This document shows positions 27,874-35,674 of a stretch of DNA of 64,000 nucleotides, piece after piece. Every line of letters starts with the position of its first letter. Position 1 is the first letter of the stretch. The position numbers and the translations under genes are program-made. This DNA is from Klenkia brasiliensis (GTDB lineage Bacteria; Actinomycetota; Actinomycetes; Mycobacteriales; Geodermatophilaceae). Location of the stretch: NCBI RefSeq assembly GCF_900100695.1, contig NZ_FNCF01000003.1, positions 186,001 through 250,000 on the forward strand, written 5' to 3'. A model generated the notes under the pieces. That model searched no databases. It was not told where the DNA came from and saw nothing but the letters and a program-made list of their open reading frames with translations.

Positions 27874-28475
27874 CGCGAGTCCTGCACGTTCTCCTTGGCC
27901 TGCTGCGCCTGGCCCTGCACGTCGCCCGCGGCGGACTGGCCCTCCTCCTTGACGGTCTGCACCGCGTCCTGCGCGGTCGACTGCACCGACTGCAGCGCGT
28001 CCTGCGCAGCGGGCTGCAGCTGCTGGGCGGCGTCCTGCGCGACCTGCTTGGCGTTCTCCAGCAGGGGCTGGGCGGCCTGCTCGGCCTGCGCGGCGAGCTC
28101 CTTCTCCTTCTGGCTGGTGGGCAGCAGGGAGGAGACCAGCCAGCCGACGCCGAAGGCGATCAGCCCGGCTGCCACCGGGTTGCCGCGGGCGCCCTGCACG
28201 GCGGCGTCGGGTGCCTGGGCGATGCCCTGGGCGGCGTCGTGCGCCCGGGCGGTGACCCCGCCGGCCGACGACGAGGAGTCCGAGCCGAACACCCGGCCGC
28301 GCAGGTCGTCCACGGCCTGCTTGGTGCGGGTGACCCGGCGGTCGACCACCCGGGCGGGGTTGACCTTCTCGTTGAGCGCGTCGACGTCGTAGCCGAGGTC
28401 GGCGCGGGTGGCCTCGATCTGCTGCCGGATGACGTCGGGGTCGTTGCTGGTCACCGGTTCGCTGCTGCTGGTCAT
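27870..28475 (-). CDS. DUF3618 domain protein with LEA-like tail
   Basis: A 201-aa envelope protein. The N-terminal DUF3618 domain (about 10-62) contains DVIRQQIEATRADLGYDVDA and VNPARVVDRRV. A short membrane-associated helix follows at about 100-122 (NPVAAGLIAFGVGWLVSSLL). The C-terminal 75 residues are Ala/Gln-rich amphipathic repeats (AKQVAQDAAQQLQPAAQDAL and onward to QGQAQQAKENVQ), resembling group 3 LEA proteins that protect membranes on drying. DUF3618 proteins usually sit next to holin-X genes, as here. Its stop overlaps the next gene; the gap to the upstream holin-X gene is 19 bases with a GGACCCC-type ribosome site. Confidence 0.83.
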   Translation of the reverse strand: MTSSSEPVTSNDPDVIRQQIEATRADLGYDVDALNEKVNPARVVDRRVTRTKQAVDDLRGRVFGSDSSSSAGGVTARAHDAAQGIAQAPDAAVQGARGNPVAAGLIAFGVGWLVSSLLPTSQKEKELAAQAEQAAQPLLENAKQVAQDAAQQLQPAAQDALQSVQSTAQDAVQTVKEEGQSAAGDVQGQAQQAKENVQDSR

Positions 28476-28494
28476 CGTGGGGTCCTCTCGGGTG

Positions 28495-29007
28495 TCAGGA
28501 ACGGGGGGTGACGGCGTCGGGGACCCGCTGCAGGGTCTCCACCGTCCGCTCGGGCTTGGGGTTGACCTGCTTGAGCCGGCCGCGGCCGACGACGAACAGG
28601 ACGGCGGCGACGACGGCCCACACCGCGGCGACGATCAGCGCCGCCCAGCCCGCGGGCATCGCGCTGGCCAACCCGGCCCACAGCGCGAGGCTGAGGAACA
28701 GCACGGTCAGGTGACCGGCGTAGCCGGCGCCGCCGAGCATCCCGGCGCCGGCGCCGGCCTTCTTGGCCTCCACGGTCAGCTCGGCCTTGGCCAGCGCGAG
28801 CTCCTGGCGCATCAGGGTGGACAGGTCGCGGCTGACCTCGCCGATCAGCTCGCCGACCGAGACGCCCTCGACGTCGGGGTGGCCGTCCTCGGTCTGCCGG
28901 CCCATCCCTCCGTGCGGCGCGGCGGCCGCGCTGACGTCGGTCGGGCTGACGCCGGGGGCGCCGCCGGGGACCGCACCGTGGGCGCCGCCCGGGTAGGGGG
29001 TGCTCAC
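28495..29007 (-). CDS. Actinobacterial holin-X / phage-holin-family membrane protein
   Basis: A 170-aa membrane protein of the holin-X (DUF1469-like) family. N-terminal 50 residues are Gly/Pro-rich and disordered. VGELIGEVSRDLSTLMRQEL and AKAELTVEAKKAGAGAGM form the amphipathic helix typical of the family. Two membrane helices follow (about 85-110 and 118-142, LIVAAVWAVVAAVLFVVGRG). Despite the name these chromosomal proteins are not phage lysis factors; they sit in stress operons with DUF3618 proteins. ATG at 29007 overlaps the stop of the upstream LEA-like gene (ATGA). Confidence 0.85.
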   Translation of the reverse strand: MSTPYPGGAHGAVPGGAPGVSPTDVSAAAAPHGGMGRQTEDGHPDVEGVSVGELIGEVSRDLSTLMRQELALAKAELTVEAKKAGAGAGMLGGAGYAGHLTVLFLSLALWAGLASAMPAGWAALIVAAVWAVVAAVLFVVGRGRLKQVNPKPERTVETLQRVPDAVTPRS

Positions 29008-29741
29008 GCCTGGCCACCCCCCAGCGGCTGGTCGGACGCGTAGGGCGACGGCGGGACCGGGCTGTAGCCGGTGACCGGGTCGTAGCCGGGTCCGGTGGCC
29101 GGGGGCACGGCGGGCTCCACCACCGGCTCGTAGGCGGGCGCCACGGCCGGCACGGCGGTGCCCGCACCCGGCAGCGGCCCGGTGCCGGTGCGCACGTCGT
29201 GCGGCGGGGTCCCCCCGGAGGTCGAACCGGGGGCGGTTCCCTCCTTGTGCGCGGCGACGACGCCGGTGGTGAGCCGGCCGGCGAGCACGCCGGCCACGGC
29301 CGCGCCGAGCAGGAAGGCGCCCGGCCGGCGACGGGCGAAGCCGCGGACGTCCTCCAGCAGGTCACCGGGCTCGCGGTCGCGCAGGTGCGCCGCGAAGCCC
29401 TCGACCCGGTCGGTGGCCTGCCGCAGCAGGTCGGTGGCCGGGCCCGATCCGCCCTCGCCGTTGGTCAGCGACCGCAGCTCGTCGGCCAGCGCGCCCAGGC
29501 TCTCGGCGGCCTTCTGCTGGCCGGCGCGGGCCTGCTCGGTGGCCTGGCCGCGGCCCTGCTGGAGCAGGTCGGTGGCCTGCCGCCGGGCCTCGCCGGCGAC
29601 CTCCTTCGCCTGGTCGGCGGCGGTGCCGGCGACCTGCTGGGCGGCACCGGCGGCGGTGTGGCCGACCTCGGCCGCCTCGCCCTTGGCGACGTCGGTGGTG
29701 GACGGGTCGGACCCGTTCGTGGGGTCCAGGGAGTGCGACAC
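29004..29741 (-). CDS. Apolipoprotein/LEA-like membrane-anchored protein
   Basis: A 245-aa protein. Residues 18-95 form Ala-rich amphipathic helices with Gln and Lys (AQQVAGTAADQAKEVAGEAR, then QQGRGQATEQARAGQQKAAE), similar to group 3 LEA proteins and apolipoprotein-like helices. A single membrane helix lies at about 140-163 (PGAFLLGAAVAGVLAGRLTTG), after DLLEDVRGFARRRP. The C-terminal 80 residues are Pro/Gly/Thr-rich and disordered. GTG start is set by GGAGAT 6 bases upstream. First of a coupled string with holin-X and DUF3618. A role in membrane protection is inferred from composition and neighbours. Confidence 0.78.
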   Translation of the reverse strand: MSHSLDPTNGSDPSTTDVAKGEAAEVGHTAAGAAQQVAGTAADQAKEVAGEARRQATDLLQQGRGQATEQARAGQQKAAESLGALADELRSLTNGEGGSGPATDLLRQATDRVEGFAAHLRDREPGDLLEDVRGFARRRPGAFLLGAAVAGVLAGRLTTGVVAAHKEGTAPGSTSGGTPPHDVRTGTGPLPGAGTAVPAVAPAYEPVVEPAVPPATGPGYDPVTGYSPVPPSPYASDQPLGGGQA

Positions 29742-29755
29742 GGGATCTCCTTCGG

Positions 29756-29947
29756 TCAGCCGGTGACGGCGGGGACGGGCACGGGGGCTTCGTGGACGGC
29801 GCGGAGGCGGTGGATCGCGACCAGCCGGTAGAGCACGCCGGCGGCCACGAGGGCGGCGGCGACGGTGGCCACCCCGGGCGCGAGGACGGCGGCCAGCACG
29901 GCCAAGAGCAACGTCACCGCCAGGGGCAGGGTCCGGGGAGCGGGCAT
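29756..29947 (-). CDS. Small two-helix membrane protein, 63 aa
   Basis: Short protein with two hydrophobic segments (about 7-23, LPLAVTLLLAVLAAVLAPG, and 26-42, VAAALVAAGVLYRLVAI) joined by a tight turn, then HRLRAVHEAPVPVPAV. Preceded by GAAGGAAGAGG, a strong ribosome site 6 bases from the ATG. It lies 14 bases upstream of the LEA-like gene and downstream of the catalase terminator hairpin, so it probably opens the transcription unit. No family recognised. Confidence 0.6.
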   Translation of the reverse strand: MPAPRTLPLAVTLLLAVLAAVLAPGVATVAAALVAAGVLYRLVAIHRLRAVHEAPVPVPAVTG

Positions 29948-29972
29948 GGGGGCACCTCTTCCTTCGGGAGGG

Positions 29973-29998
29973 CGCCGGGCCCCGCGGGGCCCGGCGCG
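29973..29998 (-). terminator. Terminator hairpin after the manganese catalase gene
   Basis: GCGCCGGGCCCCG is followed directly by its complement, a 26-base perfect palindrome 5 bases past the catalase stop. It separates the catalase transcript from the small membrane protein and LEA-like genes downstream. Confidence 0.7.
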
Positions 29999-30003
29999 GG
30001 TGG

Positions 30004-30867
30004 CTACTTGAGCGCGTCCTTGGCCTTCTGCAGCAGCGACTCCCCCGGGACCGGCGGGGTGCCGAACAGCCGCGGGTCACCCGGCGGCAGGATCGGCGCG
30101 TCGGCGTGCGCGGCGATCGGGGCGGCGGTGAGCTGGTTGTCGGTGCCGTCCAGGGCGGGGCCGTTCGCCCAGCGGCCGCTGGCGGCGTCGGGGCCGTCGG
30201 AGGCGTCGATGAAGGTGTAGGCGAACTCGGGGAGCTCCTCCTCCAGCGGGAAGGCCTCCGGGACGGGGATGCCGTCCAGGCCGTCGGCCTTGAGCTCCTC
30301 CATCGCGGCCAGCCACTGCTGCTGGTGCATGTGGTCGCGGGTGAGCAGGAAGCGGAGCAGGTCCTTGACGCCGTGGTCGTCGGTCATGTTCCACAGCCGG
30401 GCGACCTGCAGCCGGCCCTGCATCTCGGCGGTGGCGTTGTAGGAGAAGTCGGCGAACAGGTTGCCGCTGGCGGTGACGTAGGCCCCGCTCCACGGGTTGC
30501 CCATGCTGTCCATGTAGGAGGCGCCGGAGCCGTTGGCGATCAGGTGCTGCGGGTTGTGCTGGCCGTAGCCGGCCGCCGCCTCCTTGGTGCGGTCGGCGGC
30601 GTCGGGCTTGAGCGGCGCGTGGTCCAGCAGCCGGTCGATCATCGTCACGATCATCTCGACGTGGGCGAGCTCCTCGGTGCCGATCGCCAGGAGCATGTCC
30701 TTGTACTTGCCGGGCAGCCGGCAGTTCCAGCCCTGGAGCAGGTACTGGGTGGCGACGGTCATCTCGCCCCACTGACCGCCCAGGACCTCCTGCATCTTGC
30801 GGGCGAAGTCCGGGTCGGGACCGTCGGGCTTGGCCTCGAACTGCAGGGCGTGGGTGTGGGTGAACAC
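30004..30867 (-). CDS. Manganese catalase family protein
   Basis: Ferritin-like di-manganese enzyme that disproportionates hydrogen peroxide; 287 aa, close to the size of known Mn catalases. Four-helix bundle ligands are visible: Glu in the first helix (GGQWGEMTVATQYLLQGWNC), Glu-Glu-xx-His in GTEELAHVEM, Glu in NATAEMQGRL and His in TRDHMHQQQW. GTG start VFTHTHALQF has GAGGAGAG upstream. The C-terminal 70 residues are a family-typical extension. It is transcribed away from the histidine kinase gene end with its own terminator. The Nramp Mn transporter 1.7 kb away could supply its metal. Confidence 0.93.
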   Translation of the reverse strand: MFTHTHALQFEAKPDGPDPDFARKMQEVLGGQWGEMTVATQYLLQGWNCRLPGKYKDMLLAIGTEELAHVEMIVTMIDRLLDHAPLKPDAADRTKEAAAGYGQHNPQHLIANGSGASYMDSMGNPWSGAYVTASGNLFADFSYNATAEMQGRLQVARLWNMTDDHGVKDLLRFLLTRDHMHQQQWLAAMEELKADGLDGIPVPEAFPLEEELPEFAYTFIDASDGPDAASGRWANGPALDGTDNQLTAAPIAAHADAPILPPGDPRLFGTPPVPGESLLQKAKDALK

Positions 30868-30988
30868 GGGCTCTCCTCGGTGCGCTGGGGTGGGGCTCGG
30901 GTGACGAGCACCGCGTCGCGGCCTCGACCCCTCACTCCCCACCCCCGGTGGCCCGCCGGGGCCGGTCGGTGGCCCCGGCGGGCCCGGT

Positions 30989-31657
30989 TCAGCGGTCGGG
31001 CAGGTCGACCACCACGCTGAGCCCGGCGTCGTCCCGGTGGCAGGTGACCCGTCCGCCCAGCTCGTGGGCCTGCCGCTGCACCGACCACAGGCCCAGCCCG
31101 GTGAGGTCCGCCGGGGGCTGGTCGGCGTGCAGGTGGGCCACCACCCGCTCGGGGACGCCGGCCTGGGTGACCACCAGCCGCGCCCACCGGGGCCGCGCGC
31201 CCACGGCGAGGGTGACCGGCCGGCCGGCGCCGTGCCGGTGCGCGTTCTCCAGCAGGTTGGTCAGGATCCGCTGCACGCGGGCGTCGCCCACCCGGACGTC
31301 GCCCGCCGCGGGCGCCACGGACAGCCGGACCTGCCGCGGCGGCAGCCCGGAGGCCTGCAGGCTGGCCCGGACGACGTCCACCAGCGGCCGCGGCCACCCG
31401 CCCGACGGGAGCGCCCCGCCGGTGGCCACCGCCGTCCGCAGCATCGAGACCAGGCTGTCGGCCTGCTCGAGGGCCAGCCCGGCGAGGGCGTCGGCGTCCT
31501 CGCGCTCCACGTCGAGGTGGCCCAGCAGCGCCTGCAGGGAGGCCAGCGGGGTGCCCAGGTCGTGGCACAGCGCGCGCAGCACGGCCTGCTCGTCGGTGAC
31601 GCTGGGCCGGCGGCGCCGGAACCACCGGGGAGCTGGTGTGTCGAGGCCGATGGTCAC
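30989..31657 (-). CDS. Sensor-less histidine kinase
   Basis: Cytosolic kinase of 222 aa without any visible sensor or membrane segment. The phospho-acceptor box is LRALCHDLGTPLASL with His32. The ATP-binding domain has an N-box ILTNLLENAHRHG (Asn134, Asn138) and a G-box TGLGLWSVQRQAHELGG. GTG start at 31657 chosen because GGGGGAGG lies 7 bases upstream. It diverges from the response regulator gene with 65 bases between them, so they are likely a pair. Input must come from a partner protein or from the non-recognised N-terminal 20 residues. Confidence 0.82.
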   Translation of the reverse strand: MTIGLDTPAPRWFRRRRPSVTDEQAVLRALCHDLGTPLASLQALLGHLDVEREDADALAGLALEQADSLVSMLRTAVATGGALPSGGWPRPLVDVVRASLQASGLPPRQVRLSVAPAAGDVRVGDARVQRILTNLLENAHRHGAGRPVTLAVGARPRWARLVVTQAGVPERVVAHLHADQPPADLTGLGLWSVQRQAHELGGRVTCHRDDAGLSVVVDLPDR

Positions 31658-31722
31658 GGATACACCTCCCCCGGCGGCACCGGCGAGCACAGCCGGGGGC
31701 CGCCCGTACCTGCAGGTGAGGC
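31658..31722. promoter_or_regulatory. Divergent kinase/regulator promoter region with inverted repeats
   Basis: CCCCCGGC (31668-31675) and GCCGGGGG (31692-31699) form an inverted repeat with 16 bases between, and ACCTGCAGGT (31708-31717) is a perfect 10-bp palindrome next to the response-regulator ribosome site. The left arm overlaps the kinase ribosome site, so binding there would block both genes. The response regulator is the obvious candidate binder. Confidence 0.35.
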
Positions 31723-32400
31723 ATGACCGAGCAGCACACCGGCCCGCACGACCGACCCGTCGACGTCGTCCTGGTCGACGACCACCCCTTGTTCAGCCGC
31801 GGCCTGGCCGCCCTCCTGCCGCCGGTGAGCCGGGGCCGGGTGCGGGTCGTCGGCTGCACCGACGACGCCTCCGCCGCCGCGGCGCTGGTCCGCCGCGAGC
31901 AGGCCGACCTGGCCCTGGTGGACCTCGCCATGCCCCCGCCCGGCGGGCTGCGCGCCATCGCGGCCATCCGCCGCGCGGCCCCCGGGGTGCGGGTGGTGGC
32001 GCTGTCGGGCACGGCCGACGAGGAGGAGCAGCTGGAGTCGCTGCGCGCCGGGGCCGAGGCGTTCCTGCCCAAGACCGGCGAGCCCGAGACCCTGGTGCCC
32101 CCGCTGCTGGCCCTGCTGCAGGGCTGGTCGGTGATGCCGTCGACCCTGCTGCGCCGGCTGCTCGCCGACGCCGCCCCCCGGGAGGACCGCGGGGTGCTGG
32201 GGCGGTTGTCCGCCGACGACCGGCGGCTGTGGCGGCTGGTCGCCGCCGGCACGTCGACCATGGACATCGCCGTCTCCCTGCACGTCTCGGAACGGACGGC
32301 GAAGCGGCTGGTGGCCGGGCTGCTGCGGCAGCTGCGGGTGTCCAGCCGCACCGAGGCGGCGGCCCTGGCCGGGCGGGTGGGCCTGACGACGGACGGCTGA
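31723..32400 (+). CDS. Response regulator with LuxR-like helix-turn-helix
   Basis: 225-aa regulator. Receiver domain: acidic pair Asp19/Asp20 in VVLVDDHP, phospho-acceptor Asp67 in LALVDLAMPP, Thr/Ser in VVALSGTA, Lys in FLPKTGEP. The C-terminal DNA-binding domain (about 160-225) reads LSADDRRLWRLVAAGTSTMD then VSERTAKRLVAGLLRQL, a NarL/LuxR type with unusual residues (MDIAVSLHVSERTAKR). It faces the sensor-less histidine kinase. Targets unknown; the adjacent catalase and the Mn transporter are nearest. Confidence 0.87.
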   Translation: MTEQHTGPHDRPVDVVLVDDHPLFSRGLAALLPPVSRGRVRVVGCTDDASAAAALVRREQADLALVDLAMPPPGGLRAIAAIRRAAPGVRVVALSGTADEEEQLESLRAGAEAFLPKTGEPETLVPPLLALLQGWSVMPSTLLRRLLADAAPREDRGVLGRLSADDRRLWRLVAAGTSTMDIAVSLHVSERTAKRLVAGLLRQLRVSSRTEAAALAGRVGLTTDG

Positions 32401-32523
32401 CGGCGGGGCTGCAGGCATCGGGGCTCCCGGGGCGGCGAGGTGCGGCGGCCGCTGGCTGGACCCTCCCTGGTCGCCCCCGAGTCCAGGGCACGCCGGGCCG
32501 GCCCGCCACCGGACGCGCGACCT

Positions 32524-32539
32524 TGGCCCGTGGGGGCCA
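32524..32539. promoter_or_regulatory. Inverted repeat copy 1 upstream of mntH
   Basis: TGGCCC-GTGG-GGGCCA: 6-bp arms around 4 bases. An almost identical copy lies 34 bp downstream, on the same face of the helix. See the copy at 32558-32573. Confidence 0.45.
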
Positions 32540-32557
32540 GTCCCGGCGGCGGAGGTT

Positions 32558-32573
32558 TGGCCCGCGGGGGCCA
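32558..32573. promoter_or_regulatory. Inverted repeat copy 2 upstream of mntH
   Basis: TGGCCC-GCGG-GGGCCA, differing from copy 1 by one central base. It ends 42 bases before the mntH start. Two identical dyads before a metal transporter suggest a metalloregulator site (MntR/DtxR or Fur/Mur family), though the sequence does not match a consensus I know. Confidence 0.45.
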
Positions 32574-32615
32574 CGGTCGGCCCCGGCGGGCCCCCGCCCC
32601 GGGCAGAGCAGGACG

Positions 32616-33878
32616 GTGTTCCTGAGCCGCGCCGAGGCCGCCGTCCTGCCGCCCCCCGCCCCGCCCCGGCGGCGCGGCCGGCTCTGGCCGATGCTCGGAC
32701 CGGCGTTCGTCGCCGCGATCGCCTACGTCGACCCGGGCAACGTGGCCACCAACGCCACCGCCGGGGCGTCGTTCGGCTACACGCTGCTGTGGGTGGTGGT
32801 CGCGGCGAACGTCCTCGCGGTCCTGGTGCAGACGCTGACCGCCAAGCTCGGCCTGGCCACCGGCCGGGACCTGGCCACGCTGTGCCGGCTCACCCTGCCG
32901 CGCCCGGTGACCAGGGCGCTGTGGGCGCAGGCCGAGGTGGTCGCCATCGCCACCGACCTGGCCGAGATCGTCGGCGGCGCGGTGGCGCTGAACCTGCTCT
33001 TCGGCGTCCCGCTGCCGGTCGGCGGGGTGATCACCGCCGTGGTCGCGTTCGCGCTGCTGGGCCTGCAGCGGTTCGGGCACCGGCCCTTCGAGCGGGCCGT
33101 CACCGGCTGCCTGCTGGTCATCGCCGCCGGGTTCGGCTACACGATGGTCGACGCCGGGGTGGACCCCGCGGGCGTCGTCGCCGGGCTCGCGCCCACGCCG
33201 CTGACCGGGGACGCCGCCGTCCTGGCCGTCGGCATCCTGGGCGCCACGGTCATGCCGCACGTGGTCTACGTGCACTCCGCGCTGACCCCGGGCCGCTACG
33301 GCGACGTCCGCGAGGCCGCCCGCACCCGGTCCGGCCGCGGCCGGCTGCTGCGGGCGCAGCGGACCGACGTGCTGCTGGCCATGCTGCTGGCCGGGCTGGT
33401 CAACGCCATCCTGCTGGTGGTCGCGGCAGGTCTGTTCGCCGGGCAGGGCGAGCAGAGCCTGGAGAGCGTGCACGCCGGGCTCGCGGAGCGGTCGGGCCAG
33501 GGCGCGTCCATCGCCTTCGCGCTGGCCCTGCTGGCCTCGGGGTTCGCGGCGTCCTCGGTCGGCACGCACGCCGGGCAGGTGGTGATGGCCGGGTTCCTGC
33601 AGCGCAGCATCCCGGTGCTGCTGCGCCGCACGATCACCGTCGCCCCGGCCGTCGGGCTGCTGGTCTGGGGCGCCGACCCCACCACCGCGCTGGTCTGGTC
33701 CCAGGTGGTGCTCAGCTTCGGCATCCCGTTCGCGCTGGTGCCCCTGGTGTGGCTGACCGCCCGCCGCTCGGTGATGGGCGCCTGGGTCAACCGGTGGACG
33801 ACGACGGCGGCCGCGGTCGCCGTGGCGGTCGCGGTCACCGCGCTCAACGCCTGGCTCGTCGCCGACGTGCTGACCTGA
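32616..33878 (+). CDS. mntH: Nramp family divalent metal transporter (MntH-like)
   Basis: Proton-coupled Mn2+/Fe2+ importer in the cytoplasmic membrane, 420 aa with about 11 helices. The metal-binding motif of helix 1 is AYVDPGNVATN (Asp and Asn ligands), and that of helix 6 is GATVMPHVVYVHSAL, where the Met and Pro-His positions define the Nramp fold. GTG at 32616 is the start nearest the N-terminal basic segment PPRRRGRLWPM. Two inverted repeats at 32524-32573 suggest metal-responsive control. The product likely supplies manganese to the Mn catalase and to protective Mn pools. Confidence 0.92.
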   Translation: MFLSRAEAAVLPPPAPPRRRGRLWPMLGPAFVAAIAYVDPGNVATNATAGASFGYTLLWVVVAANVLAVLVQTLTAKLGLATGRDLATLCRLTLPRPVTRALWAQAEVVAIATDLAEIVGGAVALNLLFGVPLPVGGVITAVVAFALLGLQRFGHRPFERAVTGCLLVIAAGFGYTMVDAGVDPAGVVAGLAPTPLTGDAAVLAVGILGATVMPHVVYVHSALTPGRYGDVREAARTRSGRGRLLRAQRTDVLLAMLLAGLVNAILLVVAAGLFAGQGEQSLESVHAGLAERSGQGASIAFALALLASGFAASSVGTHAGQVVMAGFLQRSIPVLLRRTITVAPAVGLLVWGADPTTALVWSQVVLSFGIPFALVPLVWLTARRSVMGAWVNRWTTTAAAVAVAVAVTALNAWLVADVLT

Positions 33879-33889
33879 TCCGGGGCACG

Positions 33890-35011
33890 ATGGGTCCGGT
33901 GACCCAGCCCAGCCTGTTCGACGACCTCGAGGCCGCCGCGGAGACCCCGGTGCAGCACCCGCTGCTCGACGTCCGGCGGATCTGGGCCGAGCCGGCGGCG
34001 GCGGCCTCCCCGCGGGGCCGGCAGGTGCTGGCCCGGTTCCCCGCCGCCGAGGTGGTCGAGGTGGCCAGCCACTGGGCGGTGCCCGAGCTGCACGGCAACG
34101 CCGGCAACGTCGACCGCTGGGTGCGGGTGAAGACCGAGAACCTGGTGCTGGGCGTGAAGAAGTCGATCGCCACCCGGGAGAACGGCCGGTCGGCGAACTG
34201 GATCGCGCCGTCGACGGCCAACGGCTGCGCGATGGCCTGCGCCTACTGCTACGTGCCGCGTCGCAAGGGCTACGCCAACCCGATCACCGTCTTCACGAAC
34301 ATCGACCAGATCACCGCCCACCTGCGCCGGCACGTCGCGAAGCTGGGCCCCAAGCCCGAGCCCGACCAGTGCGACCCGGCCGCGTGGGTCTACGACATCG
34401 GCGAGAACGGCGACTGCTCGGTGGACGCCGTGGTCAGCGACAACGTGGCCGACCTGGTCGCCACCTTCGCCGAGCTGCCGACGGCCAAGGCCTCCTTCGC
34501 GACCAAGTGGGTCAACCGGCAGCTGCTGGAGCTCGACCCCCGCGGGCGCACCCGCATCCGGTTCTCGGTCATGCCCGACACCGACGCCCGGCTGCTGGAC
34601 ATCCGGACCAGCCGGGTGGCCGACCGCATCGCCGCGGCCGACGACTTCGTCGCCGCCGGCTACGAGGTGCACCTCAACCTGTCCCCCGTCGTCCTGCGCG
34701 AGGGGTGGGAAGCCGACTGGACGGCGCTGCTGCAGCAGCTGTCGGACGTGCTGGCCCCGGCCACCCGCGACCAGGCCGCCGCCGAGGTCATCATGCTGAC
34801 CCACAACGAGGCCCTGCACGAGGTGAACCTGGGCTGGCACCCGCAGGCCGAGGCGGCGCTGTGGCGGCCGGACCTGCAGGAGCCCAAGGTCTCCCAGAAC
34901 GGCCAGGTCAACGTGCGGTACCGGGTCGACGTGAAGCGGGCCGCGGTGGCCCGGCTGCGCGCGCTGATCGACCAGCACGCGCCCTGGCTGACGGTGCGCT
35001 ACGCGTTCTGA
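33890..35011 (+). CDS. Spore-photoproduct-lyase-like radical SAM protein
   Basis: Radical SAM enzyme of 373 aa. The [4Fe-4S] motif is NGCAMACAYCYVPRRKG, i.e. CxxxCxxC, near residue 110. Further family segments are DQCDPAAWVYDIGENGDCSV, TKWVNRQLLELDPRGRTRIR and LNLSPVVLREGWEADW. Overall length and order fit the SPL family, which repairs UV-made thymine dimers by direct reversal; Geodermatophilaceae do not form endospores, so the substrate here may be another photoproduct. The Cys of GENGDCSVD lies about where SPL has its hydrogen-donor Cys, which would need an alignment. ATG at 33890; GTG at 33899 (MTQPSLFDDL) is equally possible. Confidence 0.75.
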   Translation: MGPVTQPSLFDDLEAAAETPVQHPLLDVRRIWAEPAAAASPRGRQVLARFPAAEVVEVASHWAVPELHGNAGNVDRWVRVKTENLVLGVKKSIATRENGRSANWIAPSTANGCAMACAYCYVPRRKGYANPITVFTNIDQITAHLRRHVAKLGPKPEPDQCDPAAWVYDIGENGDCSVDAVVSDNVADLVATFAELPTAKASFATKWVNRQLLELDPRGRTRIRFSVMPDTDARLLDIRTSRVADRIAAADDFVAAGYEVHLNLSPVVLREGWEADWTALLQQLSDVLAPATRDQAAAEVIMLTHNEALHEVNLGWHPQAEAALWRPDLQEPKVSQNGQVNVRYRVDVKRAAVARLRALIDQHAPWLTVRYAF

Positions 35012-35493
35012 GGCAGCGGCAGCCGGTAGACCATCAGGTCGATGCCCGGCAGCGGCGACCAGTCCCGCTCGGGCAGCCGGATGAAGCCCAGCCGCTCGTA
35101 GAGCCGGTGCGCGGCGTGCATCCGCGGGTCGGTGGACAGCACCACGGCGGTCTTCCCCGCCGCGGCGGCCCGCTGCAGGCAGGCCCGGACCAGCGCCTCG
35201 CCGATCCCCTGCCCGCGCGCGGCGGGGTCGACGACCAGCATCCGGAACGCGGCCTCGTCCGGGCCCTCGGTGACCTCGCCGAACTCGCCGTCCAGCACCA
35301 GCGCGACGCTGCCCACCAGGGCGCCGTCGGACCGGGCCACCAGCAGCTGCGACTTCGCCGCGCGGCCGGCGACGTCGGCGAGCTGCACCTGGTACTCCGG
35401 GCCGGCCCAGCCCTGCGACGTGTAGGTCGTGACCGTCAGGTCGGCGATGGCCGGGAAGTCGGTCTCCTGGGCGGGCTCCACGACGAAGGTCAC
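34999..35493 (-). CDS. GNAT family N-acetyltransferase
   Basis: Acetyl-CoA-dependent acyltransferase, 164 aa. Motif A is FRMLVVDPAARGQGIGEALV (about 83-102), giving the pyrophosphate loop RGQGIG; motif B is HRLYERLGFIRLPERDW. The N-terminal segments ETDFPAIADLTVTTY and ALVGSVALVLDGEFGEV are standard GNAT strands. GTG start. The substrate (small molecule or protein amine) cannot be predicted. Its 3' end overlaps the SPL-like gene by 13 bases. Confidence 0.88.
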   Translation of the reverse strand: MTFVVEPAQETDFPAIADLTVTTYTSQGWAGPEYQVQLADVAGRAAKSQLLVARSDGALVGSVALVLDGEFGEVTEGPDEAAFRMLVVDPAARGQGIGEALVRACLQRAAAAGKTAVVLSTDPRMHAAHRLYERLGFIRLPERDWSPLPGIDLMVYRLPLPQNA

Positions 35494-35674
35494 GGAGCGC
35501 GACGGTAGCCCGCCTTCCCCACCCGTCACACAGGTCCCGAATCGGCGTGGCCGCCGGTGTGGCGAGCGGACCGGTCCCCCCGCCGTCCCTAGGTTCGTGG
35601 ACACCGCCGCAGGACCGGCCGCCGAAGCCCGGACCGACCTTCCCCCCGCGCCCACCGCATCCCCGGAGAACACC

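Noticed and set aside
28495-29007. Phage remnant based on the holin-family gene
   Set aside because: No endolysin, capsid, integrase or attachment site nearby; holin-X next to DUF3618 is a normal chromosomal arrangement in actinobacteria.
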